DNA of 64,000 bases from B46-G9 sp964548365 (GTDB lineage: Bacteria > Desulfobacterota > DSM-4660 > Desulfatiglandales > Desulfatiglandaceae): contig CAZJRD010000007.1 of NCBI GenBank assembly GCA_964548365.1, positions 23,288-87,287 of the forward strand. The letters run 5' to 3'. The translations under genes were made by a program, and so were the position numbers. Each line of letters begins with the position of its first letter. Position 1 is the stretch's first letter. Under the pieces are notes generated by a model. That model saw nothing but the letters and a program-made list of their open reading frames with translations, was not told the DNA's origin and did no database searches. Below are positions 1 to 8,013 of this stretch, piece by piece.

Positions 1-252
1 GTTGGCAATTTCAAGGAAGCGGAGCTTTCTGGCGACTTGGGAACTGGTCATGATGAGGGCTACAGCAATTCCCGCGGCAAAGAGGAAAACGAGGAGAAAA
101 CTCAGGTAGATCTGGAGGCGCATGGTGATACGCTTCCGGGACAAAAGGGCCTTATGAGCTTCCTCAACGGCCTTGATCCGATCATAGGTTCCGTCGAGAA
201 CGTGTGCCTCTTCCTCCCGCCTATTCTTGTCTGTCGCCTGATCCGGGTTCAT
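1..252 (-). CDS. Sensor histidine kinase, N-terminal fragment (runs off the left edge)
   Basis: Only the first 84 codons are inside the window, reading leftward. The ATG at 252 has a GAGG ribosome-binding site six bases upstream. The fragment has a charged cytoplasmic start of about 45 residues, then one strong membrane segment (about residues 48-68), then the start of a periplasmic region. The layout resembles the N-termini of the two complete sensor kinases at 4978 and 13407, though the cytoplasmic leader here is longer. No kinase domain is visible, so the call rests on this resemblance and on the receiver gene directly upstream on the same strand, which would make a receiver-kinase pair. 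It could be another membrane sensor. The open frame continues to base 1 without a stop. Confidence 0.55.
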   Translation of the reverse strand, partial: MNPDQATDKNRREEEAHVLDGTYDRIKAVEEAHKALLSRKRITMRLQIYLSFLLVFLFAAGIAVALIMTSSQVARKLRFLEIAN

Positions 253-285
253 ATGCAACCCTCAAGTTCTCCTACCTGCGCGAAT

Positions 286-474
286 CTAGCCCACATTTCT
301 CATCCCGCGATGCGCGGGACTGTGGCGGCGGATAGCCCCATGTCTCCTGCGTTGCGCTAGAAAAATGACTTTGACGTACTAATAGTACGCCTTCATCCAT
401 TTTTCTTCGCGCGCCTTATATCCACGGGCCTTTCCACCGCCTCGCTACGAAGGCCCGCGAGGAATGTGGGCTAG
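286..474. repeat. Family 2 inverted-repeat element, copy 1
   Basis: A 189-base non-coding element is bounded by near-perfect terminal inverted repeats: CTAGCCCACATTTCTC on the left and GAGGAATGTGGGCTAG on the right. The interior matches the element at 44353-44535 in the opposite orientation, including the GGCGCGCG and AGTACG blocks and a run like GCAACGCAGGAGACATGG. The right terminus supplies the CTA that is read as the TAG stop of the receiver gene ending at 471. No coding capacity is seen. Confidence 0.75.
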
Positions 475-884
475 CCATCCTCGGTGGTGCTGCTTTCAAA
501 ATCAATGGATGAACCCAACGCCTTTGCAGCCTTGGCAATGACCTTTCTGAGATCATCAGGCTTAAATGGTTTTGCGACAAAGTCGAAGGCCCCCTTTTCC
601 ATGGCTTCCCGGGCCACCGCCATCATGGCATATCCCGTTATCATGATCACTTTGGTGCGCTCCGATTTCTTGACCACCTCTTCCAGAACCTGCAGGCCGT
701 CAATCTCATCCATCCGGATATCCGTGACCACGATATCGAATTCCTTCTCATTGATGCGGTCCAGGGCCTCCTTTGGGTCTTGAAAAACTTCCACGTCACA
801 GCCGATCTTGGCCAAAGCAGGTTTGAGTCTCTTCCCCACGATGGGTTCGTCATCCAGAAGCATGACATCCAGTCGTTCAGACAT
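471..884 (-). CDS. Single-domain response regulator (receiver only)
   Basis: This 137-residue protein is a CheY-like receiver with no output domain. The acidic pocket is Asp11/Asp12, the phospho-acceptor is Asp55 in a VVTDIRMDE motif, Thr83 lies in MITGYA, and Lys105 lies in AKPF. The start at 884 is chosen over the longer frame because AGGAGG sits at the right distance upstream. It is a close paralogue of the lone receivers at 11194 and 19236, sharing DDEPIVG-RLKP. It lies downstream of two cytidylate-kinase-like genes and directly upstream of a sensor kinase on the same strand, so it probably passes phosphate within this locus by protein contact. The TAG stop falls inside the terminus of the adjacent repeat element. 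Confidence 0.9.
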   Translation of the reverse strand: MSERLDVMLLDDEPIVGKRLKPALAKIGCDVEVFQDPKEALDRINEKEFDIVVTDIRMDEIDGLQVLEEVVKKSERTKVIMITGYAMMAVAREAMEKGAFDFVAKPFKPDDLRKVIAKAAKALGSSIDFESSTTEDG

Positions 885-906
885 GATACCCTCCTTGTTC
901 CAATTC

Positions 907-1011
907 GCATTCAAGCGCTCCCGGCGTTGGCCGCGTCGCAGGCTCCTCGAGGTACTGTAAATGTACGCCTCCGTCGCCTACTCCTTGACGCCTTGGATTC
1001 ATCTTGAATGC
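907..1011. repeat. Short inverted-repeat element between receiver and kinase-like gene
   Basis: GCATTCAAG at 907-915 is matched by its exact reverse complement CTTGAATGC at 1003-1011, which bounds about 105 bases. The interior is GC-rich and partly self-complementary around GTACTGTAAATGTAC, so the whole unit can fold as one imperfect hairpin. No second copy was found in this window. Confidence 0.5.
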
Positions 1012-1038
1012 AAAATGGAATCGATTTATTAGATGCAA

Positions 1039-1863
1039 TTATCGGGCACTTTCGGCGGCCTGCCGGAAGATGTCTGTGGCCACGTGCACCTCCACATACT
1101 TCACCCCCTCGATACTGCCGGCCAACTCCTTGATCGCCTCGGTCCTTTTCCGTTTTTCTCTCTTGACCGCCTTGGTCTCCACCACCACCGTACTCCTGTC
1201 CGCGATCACCCTCACATCTGGAAACTGTTCCATAAGCACCACCCGCACCCTGCCGGCCAGCTCTTTGTCCTGGAGACACCTGATCGAATAGGTCATGGGT
1301 TGAAACTTCCGATATCCGGCAATATCAACGATGGTTTTCACCGCTTCATCCGGGTCGATCTGAGTCAAACTGATGACCATGTCATAATTTGAAGGATCTG
1401 TTTCATCCAGGTTGAAAGTGCCAAGTGACCAGTTCTTCCGCTGCTCCTCATACCGTTTAAGCATTTTTTTTACTTTATCCGGGGGATGCCCTGCATCGGT
1501 TGACAGTTCCCGGGCCAAAATATCAGGGTCGGAGAGAACCCGCACCTTCAGGGCATGGGAGACACCAAGGACATAGAGGTGCGCCGCCAGACCGTGACAA
1601 ACCACGTTGTCATCAAGGAGCTGTCCCAAAGTCGCCTCCTGGATATAGGCAAGATATTTGTTCCTGAGTTTAGTGGAAAGGCCGAGAAAGGACGGTGTCT
1701 CCTCCAGGGCCTTCAGGAGTTTTTCCTCCTGCACACCATACTTTTCACACACCGGGGGCAGGATATCCCGGTCAACGTAGTCGTAAAAAATGGCCCGTGC
1801 CGCTTTTTCACCGATATCCCGGCCCGTTCTGTAAGAGTCAGAAGAAATGATGATTATTGGCAT
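1039..1863 (-). CDS. Cytidylate-kinase-like protein with BON-like tail
   Basis: This 274-residue protein belongs to the cytidylate-kinase-like (Cytidylate_kin2) group. An N-terminal strand is followed by a degenerate phosphate loop (ISSDSYRTGRD), a helical middle, and a lid-like segment near residues 130-165 ending in an NYDMVISL strand. Residues from about 200 on (GRVRVVL...VRVIAD...VVVETKA) look like a BON-type fold. Normal cytidylate kinases phosphorylate CMP, but the missing Gly-rich loop argues against a normal kinase here. The start at 1863 has GAGAGGA upstream. The gene is a tandem paralogue of the one ending at 1945 and a relative of the fusion protein at 8428. A nucleotide-sensing or scaffold role in the stress array is an inference. 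Confidence 0.75.
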   Translation of the reverse strand: MPIIIISSDSYRTGRDIGEKAARAIFYDYVDRDILPPVCEKYGVQEEKLLKALEETPSFLGLSTKLRNKYLAYIQEATLGQLLDDNVVCHGLAAHLYVLGVSHALKVRVLSDPDILARELSTDAGHPPDKVKKMLKRYEEQRKNWSLGTFNLDETDPSNYDMVISLTQIDPDEAVKTIVDIAGYRKFQPMTYSIRCLQDKELAGRVRVVLMEQFPDVRVIADRSTVVVETKAVKREKRKRTEAIKELAGSIEGVKYVEVHVATDIFRQAAESAR

Positions 1864-1944
1864 GATGGTATCCTCTCGCGAAAGAATCCGGGTCCTGAGG
1901 GCCCGATCTTGATTTGTCCCCGGAGGGAAGTGATTTACGGGCTT

Positions 1945-2757
1945 TTAAAACGCATCTTCAGGAATGGGTACCCCTGCATGTACCTCCAGGTTGTTGATCT
2001 CCTCTATCTCCTTTTCCAGTTCCTTTGCCCTCTTCTTGAGCTTGCTGACCTGACGGTCGTTCGCCCCGGTGTAAATAACCACGTTACCGCTCTCACAGGT
2101 AACTCCCACATCAAAAAACGGGTCTACCAGGGCCGCCTTTACCTGGCAGGCCAGCCCCAGGTTCTTGATCTTCCTCCGATAACTTTCCGTGGCCTTGAAC
2201 TGGTCCTTGGTTGCGGCCTCACAGATAAAATCGACCGCGTCAGGCACCGTCAGTGTGCTGATGTGGACAACCAAATCATACAGTGAGCTGTCCCAGGGGT
2301 CCACGCCGTACAGGGCCTTGGTCCATTTTCTTCGTTCTTCATCATCTCTCTGGAGAAGGATACGGGCATCCTCTTCGCTGATACCTTCCCGTTCCATCTC
2401 GGCCTTGATCCTGTCAGCCATATCCGCAATGATCCGCACCTTGAGCACATTGGGAACACCGGTAAGCAGCACATGCCCGGCAAGTCCATGATAGACAATA
2501 TTATCGTTCGCCACCCTGCACATAAGCGCACTGCGGATATACGCGATAAAAATCTGTTTCCCGTGTTTGAACCGGTCCAGGATGGAAGGGGCGTCATGGA
2601 TGGCCCGTATGAGTTTCACCTCAGGAATATGAAAACGGTCGCTGGCTTCCAGGAGCACATCCCGGCTGACACATTCATACCCCAGCCGTTCGGCCACCCT
2701 CTCGGCCACATCTTTTCCCTTACTATACGACCCTCTTGATATTGTTATGATTGCCAT
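1945..2757 (-). CDS. Cytidylate-kinase-like protein with BON-like tail (paralogue)
   Basis: This 270-residue protein has the same architecture as its downstream neighbour and is the least degenerate of the three family members here. The phosphate-loop region reads ISRGSYSKGKD and keeps a basic residue. There is a VYHGLAGHVLL segment near residue 90 and a lid-like RDDEERRKW region before LYDLVVHI. The C-terminal 70 residues resemble a BON domain followed by a charged helix. The start at 2757 has GGAAGAG just upstream. It sits 28 bases downstream of the SLC13 permease and 81 bases upstream of its paralogue, so the three are probably one transcript. Substrate and activity cannot be read from the sequence. 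Confidence 0.78.
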   Translation of the reverse strand: MAIITISRGSYSKGKDVAERVAERLGYECVSRDVLLEASDRFHIPEVKLIRAIHDAPSILDRFKHGKQIFIAYIRSALMCRVANDNIVYHGLAGHVLLTGVPNVLKVRIIADMADRIKAEMEREGISEEDARILLQRDDEERRKWTKALYGVDPWDSSLYDLVVHISTLTVPDAVDFICEAATKDQFKATESYRRKIKNLGLACQVKAALVDPFFDVGVTCESGNVVIYTGANDRQVSKLKKRAKELEKEIEEINNLEVHAGVPIPEDAF

Positions 2758-2785
2758 ACTCTTCCTTTCTCTTCCGTATCACTGT

Positions 2786-4594
2786 CTAGACACCATAGAT
2801 AAGATAGATCATTCCGATCATGACCACAATGAAAACAATACTTATTAACAGCCCGGCCTTCATGAAATCCACGCTCCGGTACCGCCCCGGACCCATATAA
2901 AGCGCATTCACCTGGTGCGTGGGCAGCATGAAGGAATTGCTTGTGGCAAGACCCACAACCAGCGCGGCCATGCGTGGATCGGCATGCGCTGCTATGGCCA
3001 TATTCACCACCAGAGGGACAAGAAGCACGGTGGCACCAACGTTTGATATGACCAGGGTAAAAACAGTTGACAAAATCCCGATAACCGTGAGGAGGACAAT
3101 CGGTTGCACACTGCCAATCGCATGCAACACCGCATGGGCGATCCACGCCGCCGTTCCCGTCTTCTCAGTTGCGATGCCCAGAGGGATGAGACCGGCGAGG
3201 AGAAAAATAGTCCGCCAGTCAACAGCCCGGTAAGCCTCATCAATACTGAGCACACGCGTGATAACCATGCCGAGAGCGCCGGTCATGAGGCTTACGGACA
3301 ACTGGATCTTGAATACCATGATCATGGTCAACGCGACCGCCAGCCAGAGTCCCGCCCACAGCGCCTTTTCAGGACGCATGAGTTCAACATCTATGGGAGT
3401 GGTAAAGAGCAGGCTCCTTTCCTCCTGGAGTAATTTGAGTCTGCGCCAGCTCCCCTGTATCAGGATCGCGTCTCCCACATCAAGGACAAGATCTCCTATC
3501 TCGGCCCGGTACGTCTCTCCATGTCGATAAATGGCAAGCGGCGTTACCCGGAAACGGTCCTGTAGTTTCAGCTGGTTGAGGGTTTTCCCGGCGACGGTGG
3601 AACGCGGAGCCACAACGGCCTCAACGGTGCCTGAGATGGTATCGGAAACATCATCCTTGAAAATCTCCAACTCGTCCTTCAGCGTCATGCCCTCTTCTTC
3701 CGCCAAACGCTGGACATCCTTTTCACGGCCATACACCAACAGGTCTATGTCCGATTGGATCTCCGCTTCCGGTCTGGGGGAAAGCAGCTTGAAATCAGGT
3801 GGTTCTATAACTCCTACCACGTTGACCAGATACCGCCGTTTAAGGTCTTCAACGAGCACCGGTTCACGGTAATGGGTAAAATCGGGAGGAGTGTGCAGTT
3901 CAAACGGGGCACCCAGTTCTTCCAGGGCATTTCGCAACCCGGACATTGCACCTTCCTCCTCAGACTCTACGGTTCCCTTGGGCAGGATGAACCTGCCGAA
4001 AAGGATAAAACACGCAATCCCGCTTGCCACCAGCGCGATACCAATGGGAGTGACGTCAAACAAGTGGAAAGGTTTCAGATGAAAGGGCTCCAGGAGATCG
4101 TTGAGGAGGATCAGGGGGCTGCATCCCACCAGGGTAATAGTACCGCCCAGGATCGCGGAAAACCCGATGGGCATCAGGAGTCTGCTCAATGGAATCTTGA
4201 GCATCTTGCTTACCCGTTGAATGGCCGGGAGGAACAGGGCCGCTGCTCCGATATTCTGCATAAAACTGGAGATACCCGCCACGGTCAACGATATGGCAAT
4301 AACAACGCGTGATTCGTTTCTCCCTGCAACCCGAAGCACCGGCCGCACCAGGCGATTAATCAATCCTGTCTTGTCCAGCCCGGCACCGATAATAATGACT
4401 GCTATGATGGAAATCACCGCGTTACTGCTGAAACCGACAAAGGCCTCCTTTGCTGTTACAAGATGAAGCAGTGGCAGGGCTACCATCATGAGAATCGCCA
4501 CGACATCAACCCGTATCCATTCGGCGATAAACAAGAAAATAGCTACCCCGATCATCATCATTACGAGGATCATTTCAGTGGTCAAAGGTTCCAT
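2786..4594 (-). CDS. SLC13-type anion permease with two RCK_C (TrkA-C) domains
   Basis: This 602-residue inner-membrane transporter belongs to the divalent anion/sodium symporter (SLC13/CitT/ArsB) superfamily. Hydrophobic segments occupy about residues 8-195 and 400-602, including the family's GFSSNAVISI and TSNSFMLPTHQVNALYMG helical-hairpin regions. Between them lie two soluble RCK_C-like domains (about 205-390). Such domains often bind nucleotides or ions and gate transport. The likely substrate class is sulfate or a dicarboxylate, but the sequence does not decide. The ATG at 4594 is preferred over the TTG one codon earlier because AGAGGAT is well spaced from it. It is the first gene of a leftward operon with the cytidylate-kinase-like genes, receiver and kinase. 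Confidence 0.85.
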   Translation of the reverse strand: MEPLTTEMILVMMMIGVAIFLFIAEWIRVDVVAILMMVALPLLHLVTAKEAFVGFSSNAVISIIAVIIIGAGLDKTGLINRLVRPVLRVAGRNESRVVIAISLTVAGISSFMQNIGAAALFLPAIQRVSKMLKIPLSRLLMPIGFSAILGGTITLVGCSPLILLNDLLEPFHLKPFHLFDVTPIGIALVASGIACFILFGRFILPKGTVESEEEGAMSGLRNALEELGAPFELHTPPDFTHYREPVLVEDLKRRYLVNVVGVIEPPDFKLLSPRPEAEIQSDIDLLVYGREKDVQRLAEEEGMTLKDELEIFKDDVSDTISGTVEAVVAPRSTVAGKTLNQLKLQDRFRVTPLAIYRHGETYRAEIGDLVLDVGDAILIQGSWRRLKLLQEERSLLFTTPIDVELMRPEKALWAGLWLAVALTMIMVFKIQLSVSLMTGALGMVITRVLSIDEAYRAVDWRTIFLLAGLIPLGIATEKTGTAAWIAHAVLHAIGSVQPIVLLTVIGILSTVFTLVISNVGATVLLVPLVVNMAIAAHADPRMAALVVGLATSNSFMLPTHQVNALYMGPGRYRSVDFMKAGLLISIVFIVVMIGMIYLIYGV

Positions 4595-4664
4595 CAATCA
4601 GTATCCTCTTGCATCTCATCAAAACAGAATAGTGCATCATTCCGAAACATGGTCAAATTTACGA

Positions 4665-4694
4665 ATCATAGGAAAAAGAAAGGGTATAAGTCAA
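4665..4694 (-). promoter_or_regulatory. Predicted sigma70 promoter for the leftward permease operon
   Basis: Reading the minus strand, TTGACT (4694-4689) and TATGAT (4670-4665) are separated by 18 bases. Both hexamers match consensus at five of six positions. The site is about 70 bases upstream of the permease start and would give a short leader. Nothing else in the 383-base divergent gap up to the kinase at 4978 was recognised, and no sigma54-type site is seen there. Confidence 0.55.
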
Positions 4695-4977
4695 GAATAA
4701 ATCAGCGCTTTTGGTCTACTACGCGCGCACCCGAAGAAGCACTGAAAAAATGCATAGTCCTACGGAAAAAATAATGCTATAAGGCAGGAAAACGGCGGGG
4801 TTTTGCTGAAAAAACACTATAAATAAGGTGAGTTGCCATAAGAAGCATTCTACGCCACAAAGGGAGTCCGAAACGAGTGTTGAGGTCTTTTGAAAAGGAT
4901 TCATCCGGTGCATCCTAACGCTTTTTCTCACTAGAGGAACACTTTTTGTCCGGAACGTATCGAGGAGGAGTTTCATA

Positions 4978-6390
4978 ATGAAAACAATCCGGGGAAAAAT
5001 AACGATTTTTTTCATCTTTTGCCTCGTTTTCGTCGGCCTCCTTACTGGGCTTTATTATGAAAACACCATTCCCCTGAGAAAAAAACTTGTTATCATAGAA
5101 AATTTTGATGATCTCCTGAACAATATCCTGGAATTGAGACGCTACGAAAAGAATTTCACGTACTATCACGATACTGAAAGTCTGGATGAAAGCGTGTTTT
5201 ATCTCTTCAAAATTGAGGATCAATGTAAACGATTGGCCAAGGATATCAACCGTGTTGTCGGCCCTAATGAGTATGTGAGTTTTCGTCGAAATATAATTGA
5301 TTACAAGCATGCTCTCGAACAAAACCTGGACAGTGTCAAGACGGGTAACGGAAATACCAGGCTGGAGGAAATCAGATCCAAAGGCAAGGCTCTAGTGGAT
5401 TTTGCCCAGGCGCTTATCAAGGTCAAACGTAGGCGGATTGACCGGGTCCTCAATCGCAGTCTCATCTTTCCTCTGATCGCTATTGTCGCGTTTATCCTGC
5501 TCATTGGGGTGGTTATTCAGCTGCTCAATCAAGGTATCCTGAGGCCCCTTTCCCTCGTTGAGCGGGCCACCGAGGAAGTGGCTAAGGAAACATTCACACC
5601 CATTTCTTATCCGACAGGAAAACAGGACGAGATATCACGCCTTGTCGCCGGCTTCAATAAGATGGCCCAGGAACTGGAATCAAGGCAGGAGCAATTACTC
5701 CAATCCAGGAAAATGGCATCCATTGGGACTTTTACATCAGGTATCGCCCATGAACTCAATAATCCAATCAACAATATTTCCCTGGTTGTTGAATCCTTGA
5801 TGGAAGATGATGAGACAATGAGCCACGCTGAACGGATGCGGCTTTACGAGGATCTTATGAATCAGGCGGACCGATCCAGTGAGATAGTGCGGAATCTTCT
5901 TGAGTTTTCGCGGGCCAGACATCCTCGTTTGGAAGAAGTTTCCCTGGAAAGGCTGGTGGACAAAACAGCCCGACTGGTAAAAAACGAACTCCGCCTGAAT
6001 CACATCACATTTTCCAAAGAGATTCAGGGCCAGATACCACCTCTGGAGTTAGACAAAAGCGGGCTGCAGCAAGTCTTGCTCAACCTGTATCTCAACAGCA
6101 TTCAGGCCATGGATGGAGGAGGAGATCTGAAAGTAGTCGTCGAACTGGATCATACCGGAAATGAGTTGAGAATGGACGTAAAAGATACGGGGAAAGGCAT
6201 CTCCCCCGAGCATCTTCAGTCTATTTTCGACCCTTTTTTTTCAACAAAAAAAGAGGGAGAAGGGACCGGTTTGGGGCTTTCAGTCTCTTACAATATCATC
6301 AAGAAACTCGGAGGCCGAATAGAAGTGAAAAGCCGCCCGGGAAAGGGCACTTGTTTTTCAATATTTCTTCCCCTGGGTGAGAAAAAATGA
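4978..6390 (+). CDS. Sensor histidine kinase with HAMP domain
   Basis: This 470-residue membrane kinase has TM1 at about residues 8-27, a mainly helical periplasmic sensor of about 130 residues, TM2 at about 160-184, a HAMP linker to about 235, a HisKA domain with the phospho-histidine His258 in GIAHELNNP, and a HATPase domain with N, G1 (DTGKGIS), F (FDPFFST) and G2 (GTGLGLSVS) boxes. AGGAGG precedes the ATG. It overlaps the sigma54 activator gene by four bases (ATGA), which makes that protein its evident partner. It is paralogous to the kinase at 13407. The sensor region matches no fold I can name, so the signal is unknown. It lies close to the divergent permease operon. Confidence 0.93.
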   Translation: MKTIRGKITIFFIFCLVFVGLLTGLYYENTIPLRKKLVIIENFDDLLNNILELRRYEKNFTYYHDTESLDESVFYLFKIEDQCKRLAKDINRVVGPNEYVSFRRNIIDYKHALEQNLDSVKTGNGNTRLEEIRSKGKALVDFAQALIKVKRRRIDRVLNRSLIFPLIAIVAFILLIGVVIQLLNQGILRPLSLVERATEEVAKETFTPISYPTGKQDEISRLVAGFNKMAQELESRQEQLLQSRKMASIGTFTSGIAHELNNPINNISLVVESLMEDDETMSHAERMRLYEDLMNQADRSSEIVRNLLEFSRARHPRLEEVSLERLVDKTARLVKNELRLNHITFSKEIQGQIPPLELDKSGLQQVLLNLYLNSIQAMDGGGDLKVVVELDHTGNELRMDVKDTGKGISPEHLQSIFDPFFSTKKEGEGTGLGLSVSYNIIKKLGGRIEVKSRPGKGTCFSIFLPLGEKK

Positions 6391-7751
6391 AACAATCCAA
6401 TGAAATTCAATCCCACCGGGTGGCGATCATAGACGACGAACCCGTGGCCTGCCGTGAAATAAGAAGGGCTCTCGAGAAAGACCATTGTCGCGTAGACATC
6501 TTTCACGACGGAGAATCTGCGTTAAAGAAATTGAGTACTGACCCCTGCGATCTGGTCCTTTGTGATCTCAGGCTCCCAGGCATGAACGGGCTGCAAGTCC
6601 TCAAGAAGATAAAGCGAGAAGATCCCCGAACCGAGGTGATTATCATCACTGCTTACAGCACCGTTGAGACGGCCATAGAGGCCATTCGCGCAGGGGCATT
6701 TCATTATGTTACAAAACCGGTCAAGATCGCTGAACTTCGATCCCTTGTTTCACGTTCTCTCGAAAAAGTGCGTTTAGTGAAAGAGAAAGAAGCACTCAAA
6801 AAGGCCCTTTTCTCCAAGACCCGGAACCATGATCTCATCGGCCACAGTCATGCAATCGGGGAAGTTCGAAGGCTCGTTCGCAAAGTGGCCGACCTCAACT
6901 GCAATGTCCTCATTCAAGGAGAGAGCGGAACCGGCAAGGAAATTGTTGCCCGATCCCTCCACTTTCACAGCCTGAGACGTGAGAAACCCTTTGTCTCTTT
7001 TAACTGCGGCGGCTTTACCCAGGAACTCATCGCCAATGAACTTTTCGGCCACGAAAAGGGTGCCTTCACTGGAGCCGTGGATACCAAGGTGGGACTCCTG
7101 GAGGCCGCAGACAAGGGGACCATCTTCCTCGATGAGATCGGCGAAATGCCCACCAGTATGCAGGTCAAACTACTCCGTTTTGTTCAAGAGAGAACCGTGC
7201 TGCGCGTTGGAGGAATCAAGCCTATTCCGGTGGATGTGCGTTTGATCGCGGCCAGCAATCAAGACCTCAAAGCATTGATAAGAGACAAGAAATTCCGGGA
7301 AGATCTTTACTTTCGCCTCAATGTAGTGCTTATTTCACTGCCGTCTTTGCGAACCAGGAGAGAGGATATTCCCATCCTGATCAGCCATTTTCTGGAACAG
7401 TACAGAGCTTTGTTCGGGAAGCACGTTACGGGTCTTGACTCCGAGGCCATGGAGATACTTCTTCGATACCCATTCCCGGGCAACGTTCGCGAGTTGGAAA
7501 ACATCATCGAGCGGACCGTGGCACTCACTGACCGGCCTGTTATCAACCCCAAAGACCTGCCCACCGACCTTCAGCAGCTTTCCATCAGCGCCCTGGACAA
7601 CGGCCTGCTCCTTTCTTTGGAAGAAAAGGAGAAAGAATACATCCACCAGGTCCTTATCCGGACCAATTTCAGGAAAGGGCTTACCGCCGAAATACTGAAA
7701 GTCCCGCGAACAACACTCTGGCGAAAAATGAAAAAATTCGGTCTCACCTAG
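6387..7751 (+). CDS. NtrC-family sigma54-dependent response regulator
   Basis: This 454-residue transcription activator has a receiver domain (about 1-125, phospho-acceptor Asp60 in LCDLRLPG), an AAA+ domain (about 145-385) with Walker A GESGTGKE at 178-185, the sigma54-contact loop GAFTGA at 225-230 and a FLDEIGEMP Walker B region, and a C-terminal Fis-type helix-turn-helix (TAEILKVPRTTLWRKMKKF). All residues needed for sigma54 activation are present. It is translationally coupled to the kinase upstream. Directly downstream lie two matching palindromes and a -24/-12 promoter in front of the Usp gene, so the rightward array is its most likely target. Confidence 0.95.
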   Translation: MKQSNEIQSHRVAIIDDEPVACREIRRALEKDHCRVDIFHDGESALKKLSTDPCDLVLCDLRLPGMNGLQVLKKIKREDPRTEVIIITAYSTVETAIEAIRAGAFHYVTKPVKIAELRSLVSRSLEKVRLVKEKEALKKALFSKTRNHDLIGHSHAIGEVRRLVRKVADLNCNVLIQGESGTGKEIVARSLHFHSLRREKPFVSFNCGGFTQELIANELFGHEKGAFTGAVDTKVGLLEAADKGTIFLDEIGEMPTSMQVKLLRFVQERTVLRVGGIKPIPVDVRLIAASNQDLKALIRDKKFREDLYFRLNVVLISLPSLRTRREDIPILISHFLEQYRALFGKHVTGLDSEAMEILLRYPFPGNVRELENIIERTVALTDRPVINPKDLPTDLQQLSISALDNGLLLSLEEKEKEYIHQVLIRTNFRKGLTAEILKVPRTTLWRKMKKFGLT

Positions 7752-7782
7752 ACCCGGTTTCTTCATCTTCTCTGTTTCCTCT

Positions 7783-7877
7783 TTTTCAATCTGAAACAAC
7801 ATGCAAAACTCTTTGTTTTCATAGGATGAATTGGTCAGATCACTTTTTCGTCGGCCATTCCTGTTTCATGCTGAAAC
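7783..7877 (+). promoter_or_regulatory. Two palindromic enhancer-like sites for the sigma54 activator
   Basis: Two copies of TTTCA-N3-TGAAAC occur: TTTTCAATCTGAAAC at 7783-7797 and the perfect palindrome GTTTCATGCTGAAAC at 7863-7877. Their centres are 80 bases apart. They lie upstream of the -24/-12 element at 7942, at about -100 and -180 from the expected start, which is the usual position for NtrC-type binding sites. Binding by the adjacent regulator is an inference. Confidence 0.6.
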
Positions 7878-7941
7878 GCTTCAATGCTGTATTTTCCCGC
7901 TTACAAGCATAACTCACTGAAAATAAAAGACCATTTGTTTT

Positions 7942-7957
7942 GGCACAATTTTTGTTA
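7942..7957 (+). promoter_or_regulatory. Predicted sigma54 (-24/-12) promoter
   Basis: TGGCAC-AATTT-TTGTT matches the sigma54 consensus TGGCAC-N5-TTGCW with a perfect -24 block and one change in the -12 block (GT for GC). It is 57 bases upstream of the Usp start codon at 8014 and faces the long rightward gene set. The 262-base gap after the sigma54 activator gene holds only this promoter and its two upstream palindromes. Confidence 0.7.
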
Positions 7958-8013
7958 ATGGCGTGTATTGTGATGAAAGGTGTGATGAGAAGAATTCATG
8001 AGGAGGCCCTACA

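Noticed and set aside
37..360. Open frame of 107 codons on the plus strand at the left edge
   Set aside because: It opposes the sensor-kinase start and runs through a family 2 repeat; no protein features.
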